From NCBI GenBank assembly GCA_019747615.1, contig JAIEQQ010000412.1:1-5919 (forward strand): a stretch of DNA of 5,919 nt, read 5' to 3'. Positions 5,110 to 5,919 of this stretch are shown piece after piece. The position numbers and the translations under genes were made by a program. The stretch comes from Phycisphaerales bacterium (GTDB lineage Bacteria > Planctomycetota > Phycisphaerae > Phycisphaerales > UBA1924). The first letter of the stretch is position 1. Every line of letters starts with the position of its first letter. The notes beneath the pieces are model-generated. The model saw nothing but the letters and a program-made list of their open reading frames with translations. It had not been told where the DNA came from and searched no databases.

Positions 5110-5919
5110 ATGTTCGTCGCCCAAGCACACTCCTTCACGCAGCAGGCACGCCTCGCGATCACGCTCGCGTGGGTCGCCGGCTACACCAACGTCCTGACCA
5201 TCCTCGCCTTCGGCAGCGTCACCAGCCACGCCAGCGGCACCACCAGCCTCTTCGGTGAGTACCTCGCCCTGGCCAAGTGGGAGCAAGCACTCGCGGCCCT
5301 CTTCCTCCTGCTCGCGTTCACCTTCGGGGCCATGATCAGCGCCGCCGCCACCGAGACCGCACGCCGCCGGGCCTGGGAATCCGTCTACGTCCTGCCCATG
5401 GCTCTGCAGGCCGTCATGCTCGCGATGGTCGCGCTCGGCCTCGAGCTCCGCGGCCCCACCACCGAGCCCGGCTTCTTCCTCTCGCTCATGCTCGGCCTCG
5501 CCGCGTGCGCCATGGGCCTGCAAAACGCCACCATCACACGCATCTCCAGCGGCGTCGTCCGCACCACGCACGTCACCGGCGTCCTGACAGATCTCGGCAC
5601 CGAGCTCGTCCAGTTCTTCTTCTGGCTCGCCGATCGACGCTCCGACCTGAAGCGCCGTCGCTTCGCCGACCTCGCCAGCGCCCTTCACAAGAGCCCCGGC
5701 GCGCGCATCGTCCTGCTGGGCTCCATCGTCGGCTCCTTCGCCCTCGGCGCCGGCCTCGGCACGCTCGCGTTCGGGTACGAGCCGCGCCTGGCGATGATCC
5801 CGCCGGTGGTCTTCCTCCTGTGGATCATCTACCAAGACGTCCACGCGCCCATCGCCGAGATCGAGCCCTCGGCCCTCGTCGCCGAGAGCGGTCTTGATCT
5901 GCCGCCGGAAGTCGCGGTC
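5110..5919 (+). CDS. YoaK/DUF1275 family multi-pass membrane protein, 3' end cut by window
   Basis: The frame is open from ATG 5110 to the last base without a stop, giving 270 residues. The family is usually about 220-250 residues, so nearly all is present. Family signs are WVAGYTNVLTILAFGSVTSH (21-40), which aligns with the usual 'vaGyvDa' N-terminus, and GLQNATITRISSG followed by VRTTHVTGVLTDLG (136-163), the conserved second half. Hydrophobic segments at about 16-36, 58-78, 93-113, 120-140, 198-221 and 224-242 suggest six inner-membrane helices. Residues 172-197, with many Arg/Lys, would be a cytoplasmic loop. The function of the family is not established; a transport role is often guessed. 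The motif commonly read TGN after the first helix is SGT here (42-44). The ATG is only 9 bp after the inverted repeat and has no Shine-Dalgarno site, so translation may be weak or regulated. Family call good, start likely. Confidence 0.85.
   Translation, partial: MFVAQAHSFTQQARLAITLAWVAGYTNVLTILAFGSVTSHASGTTSLFGEYLALAKWEQALAALFLLLAFTFGAMISAAATETARRRAWESVYVLPMALQAVMLAMVALGLELRGPTTEPGFFLSLMLGLAACAMGLQNATITRISSGVVRTTHVTGVLTDLGTELVQFFFWLADRRSDLKRRRFADLASALHKSPGARIVLLGSIVGSFALGAGLGTLAFGYEPRLAMIPPVVFLLWIIYQDVHAPIAEIEPSALVAESGLDLPPEVAV

Noticed and set aside
4504..5844. 446-codon open frame on the - strand across the zinc-ribbon gene end, inverted repeat and YoaK gene
   Set aside because: It reads through the heptamer repeat and opposes two genes with good family matches; composition is Gly/Glu/Asp-rich shadow.
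1..5919. tRNA, rRNA or riboswitch
   Set aside because: I saw no cloverleaf-like or conserved riboswitch sequence; the gaps are explained mostly by repeats.

Overview
The window is GC-rich (roughly two-thirds G+C by eye) and all five genes I can support lie on the + strand. Weak or absent Shine-Dalgarno sites, a GYF_2/DUF4339 domain, a Der GTPase with basic extensions, and intergenic repeats of the 'GGCAGGCG' and 'GGCAATCGGGAATCGG' types all suggest a planctomycete, perhaps of the Phycisphaerae. That placement rests on pattern memory, not a search.

Layout: (1) 2-385, the 3' part of an unrecognised single-span membrane protein. (2) 448-2334, der, the double-GTPase ribosome assembly factor, complete and unusually long at 628 aa because of basic inserts and an acidic-then-basic tail. 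A possible small terminator overlaps its stop codon. (3) 2335-2504, a gap with a REP-like paired-palindrome repeat, a weak candidate promoter and a good ribosome binding site. (4) 2505-3632, an SPFH/stomatin-like protein of the YdjI type with a C-terminal GYF_2 domain. (5) 3633-3759, a gap with short TGCCACT-type tandem repeats. (6) 3760-4935, a protein with two zinc ribbons and a C-terminal membrane anchor, YdjG-like. (7) 4936-5109, a gap filled by a heptamer-built long inverted repeat with a hairpin inside it. (8) 5110-5919, a YoaK/DUF1275 multi-pass membrane protein that runs off the window end.

Functional reading: the SPFH gene and the zinc-ribbon membrane gene are probably a working pair. 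In Bacillus subtilis the related proteins YdjI (SPFH) and YdjG (zinc ribbons plus membrane segments) are encoded next to pspA and help place PspA at the membrane. Here the SPFH protein seems to carry GYF_2 where the YdjI family usually has a C-terminal zinc ribbon, and no PspA gene is in view. der and the YoaK gene look like unrelated neighbours. The most unusual DNA-level feature is that each of the three gaps longer than 100 bp holds a different class of short repeat.
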